Positions 36,081-44,088 of a stretch of DNA of 64,000 nt are shown piece by piece. A program made the translations under genes and the position numbers. The DNA lies in assembly GCF_034044715.1 (NCBI RefSeq), contig NZ_JAXCLW010000001.1, forward strand, positions 930,001 through 994,000, in the 5' to 3' direction. The stretch is from Dongia_B soli (GTDB taxonomy: Bacteria; Pseudomonadota; Alphaproteobacteria; Dongiales; Dongiaceae). The notes below the pieces were generated by a model. That model saw nothing but the letters and a program-made list of their open reading frames with translations. It ran no database searches and was not told the DNA's origin. The number at the start of each line of letters is the position of its first letter. Within the stretch, counting starts at the first letter, position 1.

Positions 36081-36614
36081 TCATTCGCAATCGATGCGGC
36101 GGGCCGGTGTGATGAAGGGCACCGGCGGATCATGCCGCGGCGCCGCAGCGTCGCTGATCTCCCAATCCTCGATGGCGATAAACTGACCGGCGCTACCGGC
36201 CTGGGTGACGGGGAGAATGCAGAATTCCACCAGATAGATGGCGCCCGATTTCGCTGGCCAGTCATAAGTCCCGTAGACCGGGCATTGCTGCGACCAAGCT
36301 CGACGATAAGCTTCTATCCCCTGGTCGATGTAATTGTATTGCTCACCGGTCATCTCGTCGAGATAGAGTCCGGTGAATTCGGCGCCGTTCATATCGACCA
36401 CTTTGGTGCCAACCAACCGGTAGAACACCCGGAAAGGCTGGGCCTCGACTTCGGCAATCAGCAGGTAGGGCAGCAGGCTCGTCAGCTCGGCAGGATCTAT
36501 GTCGCTGCGGTCCGGGACGGCTCGCCCGGCGCATTTAGCCTGCCAATAGTCATGGAGCCGATGGATGCGGGCGGACCTGATCTGGTCCCGGGGAATCAAG
36601 GCGAACATTGACAC
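36081..36614 (-). CDS. PAS domain-containing protein (PAS_5 type)
   Basis: A 177-residue stand-alone PAS-fold protein of the alphaproteobacterial PAS_5 family. The signs are RIHRLHDYWQAKC near the start, LLPYLLIAEVEAQPFRVFYRLVGTKVVDMNG in the middle and FCILPVT later on. It has no output domain and may be a sensory partner for another protein. Its 3' end converges on the GAF histidine kinase gene 13 bases away. The start is GTG at 36614 with CAGGAA upstream, or ATG two codons in. Confidence 0.8.
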   Translation of the reverse strand: MSMFALIPRDQIRSARIHRLHDYWQAKCAGRAVPDRSDIDPAELTSLLPYLLIAEVEAQPFRVFYRLVGTKVVDMNGAEFTGLYLDEMTGEQYNYIDQGIEAYRRAWSQQCPVYGTYDWPAKSGAIYLVEFCILPVTQAGSAGQFIAIEDWEISDAAAPRHDPPVPFITPARRIDCE

Positions 36615-36927
36615 GCAATTCTATTCCTGGCGGAAACTTCCAACCCTGTCGCGGGACCGCAACGCAAGCGGTCGCGCCCTTGGCGAGGATTGGTTTGTAC
36701 CAGTTCCCGCCGGATTTCAACAGGACGTGAAATGTCGCCGGTCGAGATGCGCCGCTTTCTGGTGATTGTGGACGTCAAGGAATGACAACCGCCGGTGCCG
36801 CTAGCGGACTGTCCGCTTGCAGTTTGAAACGCGGCGAAGATGTGGCACAACGCTGGTTATGCCAAGCCAGCGGGACTGCCACAATCCGGTTTCGGCGGTT
36901 AATGCAGGCATCGAGAGGATATCGGCT

Positions 36928-37950
36928 TTGACACGCAAGGGGGTTACCCTGAAGGACGTTGCTGCCGCCGCGAATGTGTCGCGCGCCACGGCAGCCCGCG
37001 CGCTCAATAGCTACGGTTATGTCGGCGATCAAACGGCGCTGCGGGTCATCGAGGCGGCCGATGCTTTAGGTTACCGGGCGAACCGCGTGGCGCAGGCCCT
37101 GCGCAGCGGCCAGCTGCCAATTGTCGGCTATCTGCCGGGCGATATCCAGAATCCCTTTTTCGCCCGTATTGCCCATGATCTTGAAGTGGAGTTCAGGAAA
37201 CAGGGCCACAACCTGTTGATTGCCAGCAGCGAGGAGAATGTCGAGCAGGAGCGGGAACTTCTCGAAAGCCTCCGCTCGCTCAGTGTGCGGGGTTTCATTC
37301 TCGCCCCCACGTCGGCGACCGACAATCAGCATATCCTCAAGCTCGCCCGCGAGGGGGCGCCGATCGTTCTGATCGACCGGGTCTCGGAGAATGTGCGCTG
37401 CGACAGCGTGCTGGTCGATAACGAAGGCGGGGCGCGGGAAGCGGTGGATTACCTGGTCGCCAACGGACATCGGCGCATCGCGCTGCTGCGCGACGAATCC
37501 CGCATCTTCACTGCCCAGGAGCGGCTGGCGGGCTACCGGAATTCCCTGCAGGCGCACGGCATCGAGCTCGATGAGACGCTGATCGGCGTGTCGCGCTCGA
37601 CCGTCGAACATGCGATCGAAGCGACGATTCGCTTGTTCTCCCGCCGCGACCGCCCGACCGCGCTTTTCACCGTGGACAGCCTCATGACGCAAGGGGCCCT
37701 TCTCGCCCTGCGCTCGATGGGGTTATCGATCCCCCAGGACGTCTCGCTGGTCGGCTTTGACGATTTCGATCTCGCCACCTTCACCGATCCGCAGATTACC
37801 GTCATGGCACAGCCCATTGCCGAGATCGGGCCGCTGGCGGCACAAATGCTGCTCGACCGGCTCGCCGGCAAGAAAGTGGCGCCCCGGCTTACCCGCTTTC
37901 CAACGCGCCTCATCGTGCGCGGTTCGGTTTCGCATCCGAAGAAGCGTTAA
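36928..37950 (+). CDS. LacI-family regulator of the fructosamine module
   Basis: A 340-residue LacI/GalR regulator: N-terminal helix-turn-helix VTLKDVAAAANVSRATAARAL and hinge helix ALGYRANRVAQALRSG, then a sugar-binding effector domain (IVGYLPGDIQNPFFARIAHDLE, later LVGFDDFDLA). I chose the TTG at 36928, preceded by GAGAGGA at 9 bases and placing the DNA-binding domain at the N terminus as usual. It reads in the same direction as the catabolic genes and lies just upstream of two palindromes that have the central CG of LacI-type operators. It probably represses the module until a fructosamine or derivative binds. Confidence 0.93.
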   Translation: MTRKGVTLKDVAAAANVSRATAARALNSYGYVGDQTALRVIEAADALGYRANRVAQALRSGQLPIVGYLPGDIQNPFFARIAHDLEVEFRKQGHNLLIASSEENVEQERELLESLRSLSVRGFILAPTSATDNQHILKLAREGAPIVLIDRVSENVRCDSVLVDNEGGAREAVDYLVANGHRRIALLRDESRIFTAQERLAGYRNSLQAHGIELDETLIGVSRSTVEHAIEATIRLFSRRDRPTALFTVDSLMTQGALLALRSMGLSIPQDVSLVGFDDFDLATFTDPQITVMAQPIAEIGPLAAQMLLDRLAGKKVAPRLTRFPTRLIVRGSVSHPKKR

Positions 37951-38019
37951 GCACGGGCCGCGTCTCGCCCCGGCTCGCCAAATCTGCTTGCCAAACGGCA
38001 GTATTCCGCTTAACCTCGC

Positions 38020-38069
38020 TGTGAGATCGATCTCACACACCTTTTGTGGCATGTGAGATCGATCTCACA
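38020..38069. promoter_or_regulatory. Twin 18-bp operator palindromes
   Basis: TGTGAGATCGATCTCACA occurs twice, perfectly, at 38020-38037 and 38052-38069. Each copy is a perfect palindrome with a central CG, and the centres are 32 bases apart, about three helical turns. They lie between the LacI-type gene and the first catabolic gene. The half-site spacing (TGTGA-N8-TCACA) is two bases longer than a CRP site. Two co-phased sites suggest cooperative binding or looping by the LacI-type regulator. Confidence 0.85.
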
Positions 38070-38137
38070 CGGATATTTGCGCTAGATCGATGCCGATCGC
38101 GCCGGACATCCGCGGCAACAGATACGAGGAAGATCAC

Positions 38138-39151
38138 ATGCTCAATTTCGACAAGGACCGCTTCGTGCGAATTCAAAGCGGCGCCGTTTCCATCGCCGGT
38201 GACGTGCGGGACGTCATGCGGAAGCTATTGTCGGAAGGTATCGAGCGGCTCTACTTCATGGGAACCGGCGGTGTCCAGTTGCTGACCTTGCCGGCGATCG
38301 AACTGGCCCAGCGTCATTCCGTTTTTCCGGTGAGCTGGCAGTATCCGGCCCAGGTCGTCGTTAATCCGCCGGCCGGCCTCGACAAGAAGGCTCTTGTCGT
38401 CATCCCCTCGCTTTCCGGCACGACCAAGGAGAGCGTCCAGCTTCTTTCTTTCCTGAAGCAGCGCGGCGTGCGTACCCTCTCTCTGACCGGCCACAAGGAT
38501 ACGCCGCTGGCGCAGGACGCCGATTTCAATTTCACCAATTTCGCCGAAGACGACACATCCTCGGAATCCTTCTATCTGCAGACTTTGCTGATTGTCCTCG
38601 CGCTGCTTGCCGAGCGCGGCGATTATGGCGATTACGACAAGATCGTCGCCGAGCTGAAGCAATTGCCGAAACTGCTGGTGGATGCGAAGGAAGCCTTTGA
38701 GCCCAAGGCCGCCGAGCTTGCTGCGACCATCAAGGACGAAACCTATCACATCTTCACCGGCGCCGGTTCGGTCTGGCCGGAAGCGCATTATTACGGCATG
38801 TGCATCCTGGAAGAGATGCAATGGATCCGCACCCGACCGGTGCATGCGGCGGATTTCTTCCATGGCACGCTGGAACTTGTCGAGCCCGGCGTCAGCGTTT
38901 TCCTGTTCAAGGGCGAAGATGCCACGCGGCCGCTGGGCGACCGGGTGGAAAATTTCGTCAAACGCTATTCGGATAAGGTCCGCATCCTCGATACCGCCGA
39001 CGTAAAGCTGCCCGGCATTTCAGGCGAGGTCCGCGCCCTGATTTCACCGATCGTGTTGGCGACTCTGTTGGAACGCCTCAGCGCTCATCTTGAGGTTTTG
39101 CGCAATCATCCGCTGACGACGCGGCGCTATTACAAGCGCGTCGAATACTAA
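38138..39151 (+). CDS. frlB: SIS-domain deglycase, FrlB-like (fructoselysine-6-phosphate deglycase family)
   Basis: A 337-residue double-SIS protein. It resembles E. coli FrlB in the N-terminal sugar-phosphate loop (LYFMGTGGVQLL), in FHGTLELVEPGVSVFLF (FrlB has FRHGPLEIVEPGV) and in the C terminus TRRYYKRVEY (FrlB ends ERRYYGGLVEY). FrlB splits fructosamine 6-phosphate into glucose 6-phosphate and the amine. There is no glutaminase domain, which rules out GlmS. GAGGAA precedes the ATG. It is first in the operon after the operators; the exact amine substrate is unknown. Confidence 0.82.
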   Translation: MLNFDKDRFVRIQSGAVSIAGDVRDVMRKLLSEGIERLYFMGTGGVQLLTLPAIELAQRHSVFPVSWQYPAQVVVNPPAGLDKKALVVIPSLSGTTKESVQLLSFLKQRGVRTLSLTGHKDTPLAQDADFNFTNFAEDDTSSESFYLQTLLIVLALLAERGDYGDYDKIVAELKQLPKLLVDAKEAFEPKAAELAATIKDETYHIFTGAGSVWPEAHYYGMCILEEMQWIRTRPVHAADFFHGTLELVEPGVSVFLFKGEDATRPLGDRVENFVKRYSDKVRILDTADVKLPGISGEVRALISPIVLATLLERLSAHLEVLRNHPLTTRRYYKRVEY

Positions 39152-39175
39152 AAACAACACTGGAAGGAGATGCAC

Positions 39176-40504
39176 ATGAAACGCTCACTGCACGTCGTCG
39201 CGGTCACCGTCGCCGCCGCCACGGCGCTCGGCTTCTCGGCCGGCAAAAGCTACAGCGCCGGCAAGGCGGTGGAGGCTGATCCGGCCGCCAAGGTCGATTA
39301 CAGCGGCACCCTATCGGTGCTGACGAAGTTCGGCCTGCAGCAATTGTCGCCCTATTTCGTCGATCTCGCCAAGGAATATGAAAAGCTTCACCCCGGCGTG
39401 AAGGTGGAGCTCATTCAGGAGAGCGATGACAGCGTCAAGGGCAAGACCAAGACACTGGTAGCCTCGAATTCGCTTACCGATGTCTATTTCTCCTGGACGG
39501 GAAGCTGGGGCGGCAATTTCGTTCGCGGCAACCGCGCGGTCGATCTCAGCAAGGTGATTGGTCCCGACACTGAATGGGGCAAGTCGCTGGTGCCGGCGGC
39601 TGTCCAGGCCTTCCAGTATAACGGCAAGTATTACGGCATCCCGCTTTATCTCGATGCCAAGTTCATGGGCTACAACAAGCAGATCTTCTCCAAGCTCGGC
39701 TTGAGCGCGCCCAACAGCTTCGAGCAGCTGCTGTCGAACTGCGATACGATCAGAAAAGCCGGCATCGTGCCGATCTCCCTCGGCAACAAGGAGGCTTGGC
39801 CGGTGGTGCATTATGTGGGCCAGCTCCTGGCCTATGACGTGCCGCGCGAAACGCTGGAACGCGACTTCAATCCGAAGACCGCGAAGTTCGACGATCCAGG
39901 CTATGTCGCAGCGCTGAAGCAATTCAAGGAACTGGCCGACCGCTGCACCAATGGCGCGACGATGAATGGCGAATCCTACGCTTCGGCATTGCAGGCTTTC
40001 AGCAATGCCAAATCGGCGATGTATTATCAGGAGATCATCGAATTCGATCAAAGCGCTGCGCCGGATTCCGCGTTGAAGCAGGCCGATTTCGGCTTTTTCG
40101 TCCTGCCGGTGCCGGAAGGCGCCAAAGGCGATGCGAAAGCCGTCGAAGGAGCGCCTGAAGGCTACATGATCAACACCGCCTCGAAGAATATTCCGCTGGC
40201 GATCGACTTCATGAAATTCGTGACCTCGAAGGAACATGGCCAGGTCCTCTCGGCACCGCCTTACGGCCAGCCCAGCGCGACGGTCGGTGGTGCGTCGGAA
40301 AAGAGCATGAGCCCGGCGGTCGTCGAAGGCCTGCAGGTGCTGAAATCCGCCTCCTATCTGATGCCCTGGCTCGACACGGCGAATTCGCCGCGCGTGGCCG
40401 CTGCCTGGCTGTCCAGCCTGCAGGCACTGGCCGGCGGATCGATGACCCCGGAACAGGTCATGGATCAGGTCAAGGAAGCCGCCGCCGCGGATGCGAAAAA
40501 ATAA
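39176..40504 (+). CDS. Sugar ABC transporter substrate-binding protein, module 1
   Basis: A 442-residue family 1 (MalE/UgpB-type) binding protein with a Sec signal peptide ending near SYSAGKA. Typical segments are YEKLHPGVKVELIQE, YYGIPLYLDAKFMGYNKQIFSKLGL and DFMKFVTSKEHGQVLS. I chose the ATG at 39176 because GGAAGGAG ends 7 bases upstream; an ATG two codons earlier is too close to it. It is followed by two permeases and, four genes on, an ATPase. In this context the ligand is probably a fructosamine or a related glycated compound, which is inference. Confidence 0.92.
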   Translation: MKRSLHVVAVTVAAATALGFSAGKSYSAGKAVEADPAAKVDYSGTLSVLTKFGLQQLSPYFVDLAKEYEKLHPGVKVELIQESDDSVKGKTKTLVASNSLTDVYFSWTGSWGGNFVRGNRAVDLSKVIGPDTEWGKSLVPAAVQAFQYNGKYYGIPLYLDAKFMGYNKQIFSKLGLSAPNSFEQLLSNCDTIRKAGIVPISLGNKEAWPVVHYVGQLLAYDVPRETLERDFNPKTAKFDDPGYVAALKQFKELADRCTNGATMNGESYASALQAFSNAKSAMYYQEIIEFDQSAAPDSALKQADFGFFVLPVPEGAKGDAKAVEGAPEGYMINTASKNIPLAIDFMKFVTSKEHGQVLSAPPYGQPSATVGGASEKSMSPAVVEGLQVLKSASYLMPWLDTANSPRVAAAWLSSLQALAGGSMTPEQVMDQVKEAAAADAKK

Positions 40505-40522
40505 CGCGCAGTTGACAAAACA

Positions 40523-41482
40523 ATGGCTGTGACTGGGGTAAATAGCGGCGCTGTTTCCTACGGCGCTGCGACCGGCCAGGGCGCAAGCGGGGCTCCCAAA
40601 CCCCGCTTGCGCAATCTCTTGTCCTTCCGTTGGGTCGCGGTCGCGGTGATCCTCATCGGCTGGTTCGTTTATTACCCCATCGTCGACAATTTTGTCGTCA
40701 GCACCACCGACCAGGACATTTTCACCGGCGAGGTGACCAATGTCGGCCTGGCGAATTATGACCGGCTCCTGAATGACCCGATCGTCTGGACATCGCTTTG
40801 GAACAACAGCCTCTATGCGGTGATCTCCATCGTCTTCCAGGTCTTCGGCGCCTTCCTGCTGGCGGCGATTATCGAAGGTCTTGGCTCGGAGCGCCTGCAG
40901 CGGTTCTGGCGAGCGATCTATTTTGTTCCTTCGGCGATTTCAATCACAGTGAGCGGCCTTCTCTTCTATTTCATCTATCAGCCGGAGATCGGCCTCCTGG
41001 ATGCGGCCTTGAGATCGGTCGGCCTTGATGCACTGGTGAAACCCTGGCTCGGCGATCCAAAAACGGCGATCTACGCCATCATCGCCATGAGCCAGTGGCA
41101 GGGTTTCGGCTATTCGACGCTGCTCTTCGCCATCGCTATCCAGAAAATTCCCCGCGAGCTTTATGATGCGGCGATCATCGACGGCGCCGGCCCGCTGCGT
41201 CGGCTGTGGAGCATCACCTTCCCGCTGACCCGCGAGATGACCGGGCTCATGATCATCATCACCATCACCGGCGCCTTTCAGGTCTTTAACGAGGTCATGG
41301 TGATGACAGCGGGTGGCCCCAATAACAGCAGCCAGGTTCTCGGTACCTGGCTCTATCAGCAAGGTTTCATCGAGAACAATTTCGGCTATGGCGCGGCAAT
41401 CGCCGCGGTGATCTTCGTGGTCACCATGGTGACCGGCATCGCGCAGCTCCTCTATACCAGACGGCGGAGGGTGCAGTTTTGA
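40523..41482 (+). CDS. Sugar ABC transporter permease, module 1 (MalF type)
   Basis: A 319-residue inner-membrane permease of the binding-protein-dependent type. It has an N-terminal helix (FRWVAVAVILIGWFVYYPIV), further helices, and the EAA loop ELYDAAIIDGAGPLRRLWSI followed by TFPLT. The final codons overlap the start of the next permease (TTGA). Its ribosome-binding site is weak, so translation may depend on coupling to the binding-protein gene 18 bases upstream. Confidence 0.93.
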   Translation: MAVTGVNSGAVSYGAATGQGASGAPKPRLRNLLSFRWVAVAVILIGWFVYYPIVDNFVVSTTDQDIFTGEVTNVGLANYDRLLNDPIVWTSLWNNSLYAVISIVFQVFGAFLLAAIIEGLGSERLQRFWRAIYFVPSAISITVSGLLFYFIYQPEIGLLDAALRSVGLDALVKPWLGDPKTAIYAIIAMSQWQGFGYSTLLFAIAIQKIPRELYDAAIIDGAGPLRRLWSITFPLTREMTGLMIIITITGAFQVFNEVMVMTAGGPNNSSQVLGTWLYQQGFIENNFGYGAAIAAVIFVVTMVTGIAQLLYTRRRRVQF

Positions 41483-42351
41483 CCGCTCTGTCTTCCACGC
41501 GGCCTCTTGGCCGGGCGACCTCCCAGGCGAATGTCTGGAACGTCATCGCCAAGACGTTTCTGCACGCCTTCCTGATCTGCCTCGGTGTTATCGTCATCTA
41601 TCCGCTCCTCTGGATGGCGCTGAACGGCTTCAAGAATAACGCACAGATTTTCGGCAACCCCTTCGCTTTGCCGATCGGCTGGTCATGGGAAAATTATGTC
41701 CAGGCCTGGAACCAAGGTGTGCGCGATTATGTGAGCGTCAGTATCCTGGTGACCGTCGCCTCCGGCCTCTGCACAGTGCTGGTCAGCGCCTGGACTGCCT
41801 TCGGGCTGACGCGCACCAAGATGCCGGCAAAGCCCCTGGTCGTCGGCTTCGTCCTCGGCGGGTTGATGCTGAGCCCCACCGTGGCGGTCATTCCGCTCGT
41901 CAAGATGATGCAGGCGCTCGGCCTCTACAATACCTACTGGGCGCTGATCATTCTCTATACGGCCTTCCGGGTGCCCTTCAGCACCTTCCTGATCCGCGCT
42001 TATATGCTCGATCTGTCGCGCGATCTCGATGAGGCCGCGGTGATGGATGGGGCGAGCGAGGGTCAGATCTTCTGGCGCATCACCCTGCCGCTTTGCCGGC
42101 CCATCATCGTTTCCTGCATCATCCTGCATGTGCTCTTTGCCTGGAATGAATATCTCTTCGCCATGATCTTCTCGAGCGGGGTCGGCGCACAGACGCTGCC
42201 GGTGGGCCTGACCTCGATCATGGCGACGCACGGCACCAATTATGCCGAAGTCTTCGCGGCGATGACGATCTCGGCCTTGCCTATCGTGATCGTCTTCTTC
42301 GCCGCCCAGCGCTATTTCATCCGCGGCCTGTCCGAGGGCATCGGCAAATAG
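41479..42351 (+). CDS. Sugar ABC transporter permease, module 1 (MalG type)
   Basis: The 290-residue partner permease. Six helices are discernible, the first being FLHAFLICLGVIVIYPLLWMAL. The EAA loop is DLDEAAVMDGASEGQIFWRI followed by TLPLC. It starts with TTG at 41479, overlapping the stop codon of the first permease, and CGGAGGG lies about 8 bases upstream inside that gene. The overlap implies balanced production of the two permeases. Confidence 0.93.
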   Translation: MTALSSTRPLGRATSQANVWNVIAKTFLHAFLICLGVIVIYPLLWMALNGFKNNAQIFGNPFALPIGWSWENYVQAWNQGVRDYVSVSILVTVASGLCTVLVSAWTAFGLTRTKMPAKPLVVGFVLGGLMLSPTVAVIPLVKMMQALGLYNTYWALIILYTAFRVPFSTFLIRAYMLDLSRDLDEAAVMDGASEGQIFWRITLPLCRPIIVSCIILHVLFAWNEYLFAMIFSSGVGAQTLPVGLTSIMATHGTNYAEVFAAMTISALPIVIVFFAAQRYFIRGLSEGIGK

Positions 42352-42373
42352 TGGTTTTCCGAAAGGGAGGTTC

Positions 42374-43219
42374 ATGCAGCGGCTTGCATCCAGCCAGTTG
42401 ATCGGCGCCAATTTCAGCTTCCAGCATTTCCCCTTCGAGAAGGTGGTGGAGGTGCTGCGGGATTTCGGCCTGCGCGAAATCGAGTTATGGGGTACTGCCC
42501 AGCACCTCGATCTTTACCATGCGACCGATTCCCGCATCGAGCGGGTGCGCCGCGTCCTGGCGGATAACGGCATCTCCACCTTGTGCTTCACGCCGGAACA
42601 GGTGCTCTATCCGATCAATATCGCCTCGGGCGATGCCGAACTGCGGCGCGCCAGCATCGATCGCTTCTGCCGCGGGGCCGATATCTGCGCGGCTTTGGGT
42701 GCGCGTTATCTCTTCCTGACCTCGGGCCGCGGCTACGAGACGGAAGCCCAGGAAACAGCGTGGAAGCGCTCCGTCGACTCGATCCGGGAGATTGCCGGCT
42801 ATGCGGGACGCAGCGGCATTCGCTGCCTACTCGAACCATTGCAGCGAATCGAAACGAATATCCTGCTGGATGCCGCCGGCGTCCGCCGCATGCTGGGTGA
42901 GATCGGCGCCGATAATATCGACGTGGTCCTGGACACCGTCGCCATGGCCGCGGCGGGCGATACGGTGGCGGATTATTTCCGTCTGTTCGGCACGCGGGTG
43001 GCGCATGTCCAGGTAGTCGATGGAAAGCCGGCCGGACATCTGGTCTGGGGCGACGGCAATCTGCCGCTCGGACAATACATGTCGCAACTTGCGGAACACG
43101 GCTATGCCGGTAAGCTCACCTTCGAACCTTTCGGCGACGGTTCCTATGCGCTCGATCCAGTCTCGGCCTGGAAACGTTGCCTCGCTGGCATCGAACCCTA
43201 TCTCGATCGGGCACGGTGA
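42374..43219 (+). CDS. frlC: Sugar-phosphate isomerase/epimerase, FrlC-like
   Basis: A 281-residue TIM-barrel protein of the xylose isomerase-like family. It resembles E. coli FrlC, the fructoselysine/psicoselysine 3-epimerase: VLRDFGLREIELWGTAQH near residue 35, FTPEQVLYPINIASGD, the metal-site LLEPLQRIETNI, and HVQVVDG near residue 215. An epimerase would let the pathway also use psicosamines. AAAGGGAGG precedes the ATG, and the stop lies 4 bases before the kinase start. Confidence 0.8.
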   Translation: MQRLASSQLIGANFSFQHFPFEKVVEVLRDFGLREIELWGTAQHLDLYHATDSRIERVRRVLADNGISTLCFTPEQVLYPINIASGDAELRRASIDRFCRGADICAALGARYLFLTSGRGYETEAQETAWKRSVDSIREIAGYAGRSGIRCLLEPLQRIETNILLDAAGVRRMLGEIGADNIDVVLDTVAMAAAGDTVADYFRLFGTRVAHVQVVDGKPAGHLVWGDGNLPLGQYMSQLAEHGYAGKLTFEPFGDGSYALDPVSAWKRCLAGIEPYLDRAR

Positions 43220-43223
43220 GCGC

Positions 43224-44087
43224 ATGACACGCAATGCCTCGCCCAAGCTCGTCACCGTTGGCGACAATTGTCTCGACGTCTATCTGACGAAGGATTTCAT
43301 GACCGTCGGCGGCAATGCGCTGAATGTCGCGGTGCAATGGCGGCGACGCGGCTGGCCGGCCCGGTATTTCGGCGCGGTCGGCAACGATCCCGAAGGCGAC
43401 ATCGTGCTCCAGGAAGTCACCCGGTTCGGCTTGCCGGCGGAGGATGTCGAACGACGCCCCGGCGGCACGGCCGTCACCTTGCTGCGGGAGGAATTCGGCG
43501 ATCGGAAATTCCTGCTGGAATCCTTCGGCGTCGGCGAAAACTATATGCCCGCACCCAAGCATTATGACGAGATCGCTGCTGCCGATTGGGTGCATCTCGG
43601 CACCAATGCCAATGCCGACCTGTTGCGGCGCCTGGTGGAAGAGCGCATCCGCTTCAGCATCGATGTCTCGACGGCGCATCTGGCGCTGCCGCTCACCGGT
43701 GTGCCGCTGGTTTTTGCTTCGGGGCCCGAAAACGAGGATGAACCGGTCGAGCCGCTGCTCGGCGCGCTGCGCAAAGCGGGTGCGCAACAGGCCGTTCTCA
43801 CCTGCGGGCGGCGGGGCGCCTTCTTCCATGACGGCGACGCCATCCGCCATGTTGCGGCGACGCCGGTCGATGTGCTCGATACCTGCGGCGCTGGCGACAG
43901 CTTCATCGCCTCCTTTGTAATCGCGTTGATCTGCGAAAAGCGGGTGGCGACCGACGCGCTCAACCGGGCGACGGCCGCCGCCGCCCAGACCTGCCTGCAT
44001 ATCGGGGGTTTCCCGCAGGAGCCGCGGCCGATTCCGGGCTGGCTGCTGACCAAATATGCCGATTATATCGACCGGGCGGAGGCCTGA
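43224..44087 (+). CDS. frlD: PfkB-family kinase, FrlD-like (fructosamine 6-kinase)
   Basis: A 287-residue ribokinase-fold kinase. The N-terminal TVGDNCLDVYLTKDFMTVGG-NALNVAV matches the FrlD pattern (IGDNCVDIY, GGNAVNVAV), FASGPENEDE parallels FASAPQEDE, and the catalytic motif is DTCGAGDSFIASF with the base Asp near residue 222. FrlD phosphorylates the sugar carbon 6 of fructoselysine before FrlB cleaves it. Start ATG at 43224, with GTGAG just upstream and the frlC stop 4 bases before. Stop lies one base before the oxidoreductase GTG. Confidence 0.87.
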   Translation: MTRNASPKLVTVGDNCLDVYLTKDFMTVGGNALNVAVQWRRRGWPARYFGAVGNDPEGDIVLQEVTRFGLPAEDVERRPGGTAVTLLREEFGDRKFLLESFGVGENYMPAPKHYDEIAAADWVHLGTNANADLLRRLVEERIRFSIDVSTAHLALPLTGVPLVFASGPENEDEPVEPLLGALRKAGAQQAVLTCGRRGAFFHDGDAIRHVAATPVDVLDTCGAGDSFIASFVIALICEKRVATDALNRATAAAAQTCLHIGGFPQEPRPIPGWLLTKYADYIDRAEA

Positions 44088-44088
44088 G

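Noticed and set aside
38020..38069. CRP/FNR binding sites
   Set aside because: The half-sites look like TGTGA...TCACA, but the spacer is 8 bases where CRP sites have 6, and a LacI-type gene is adjacent.
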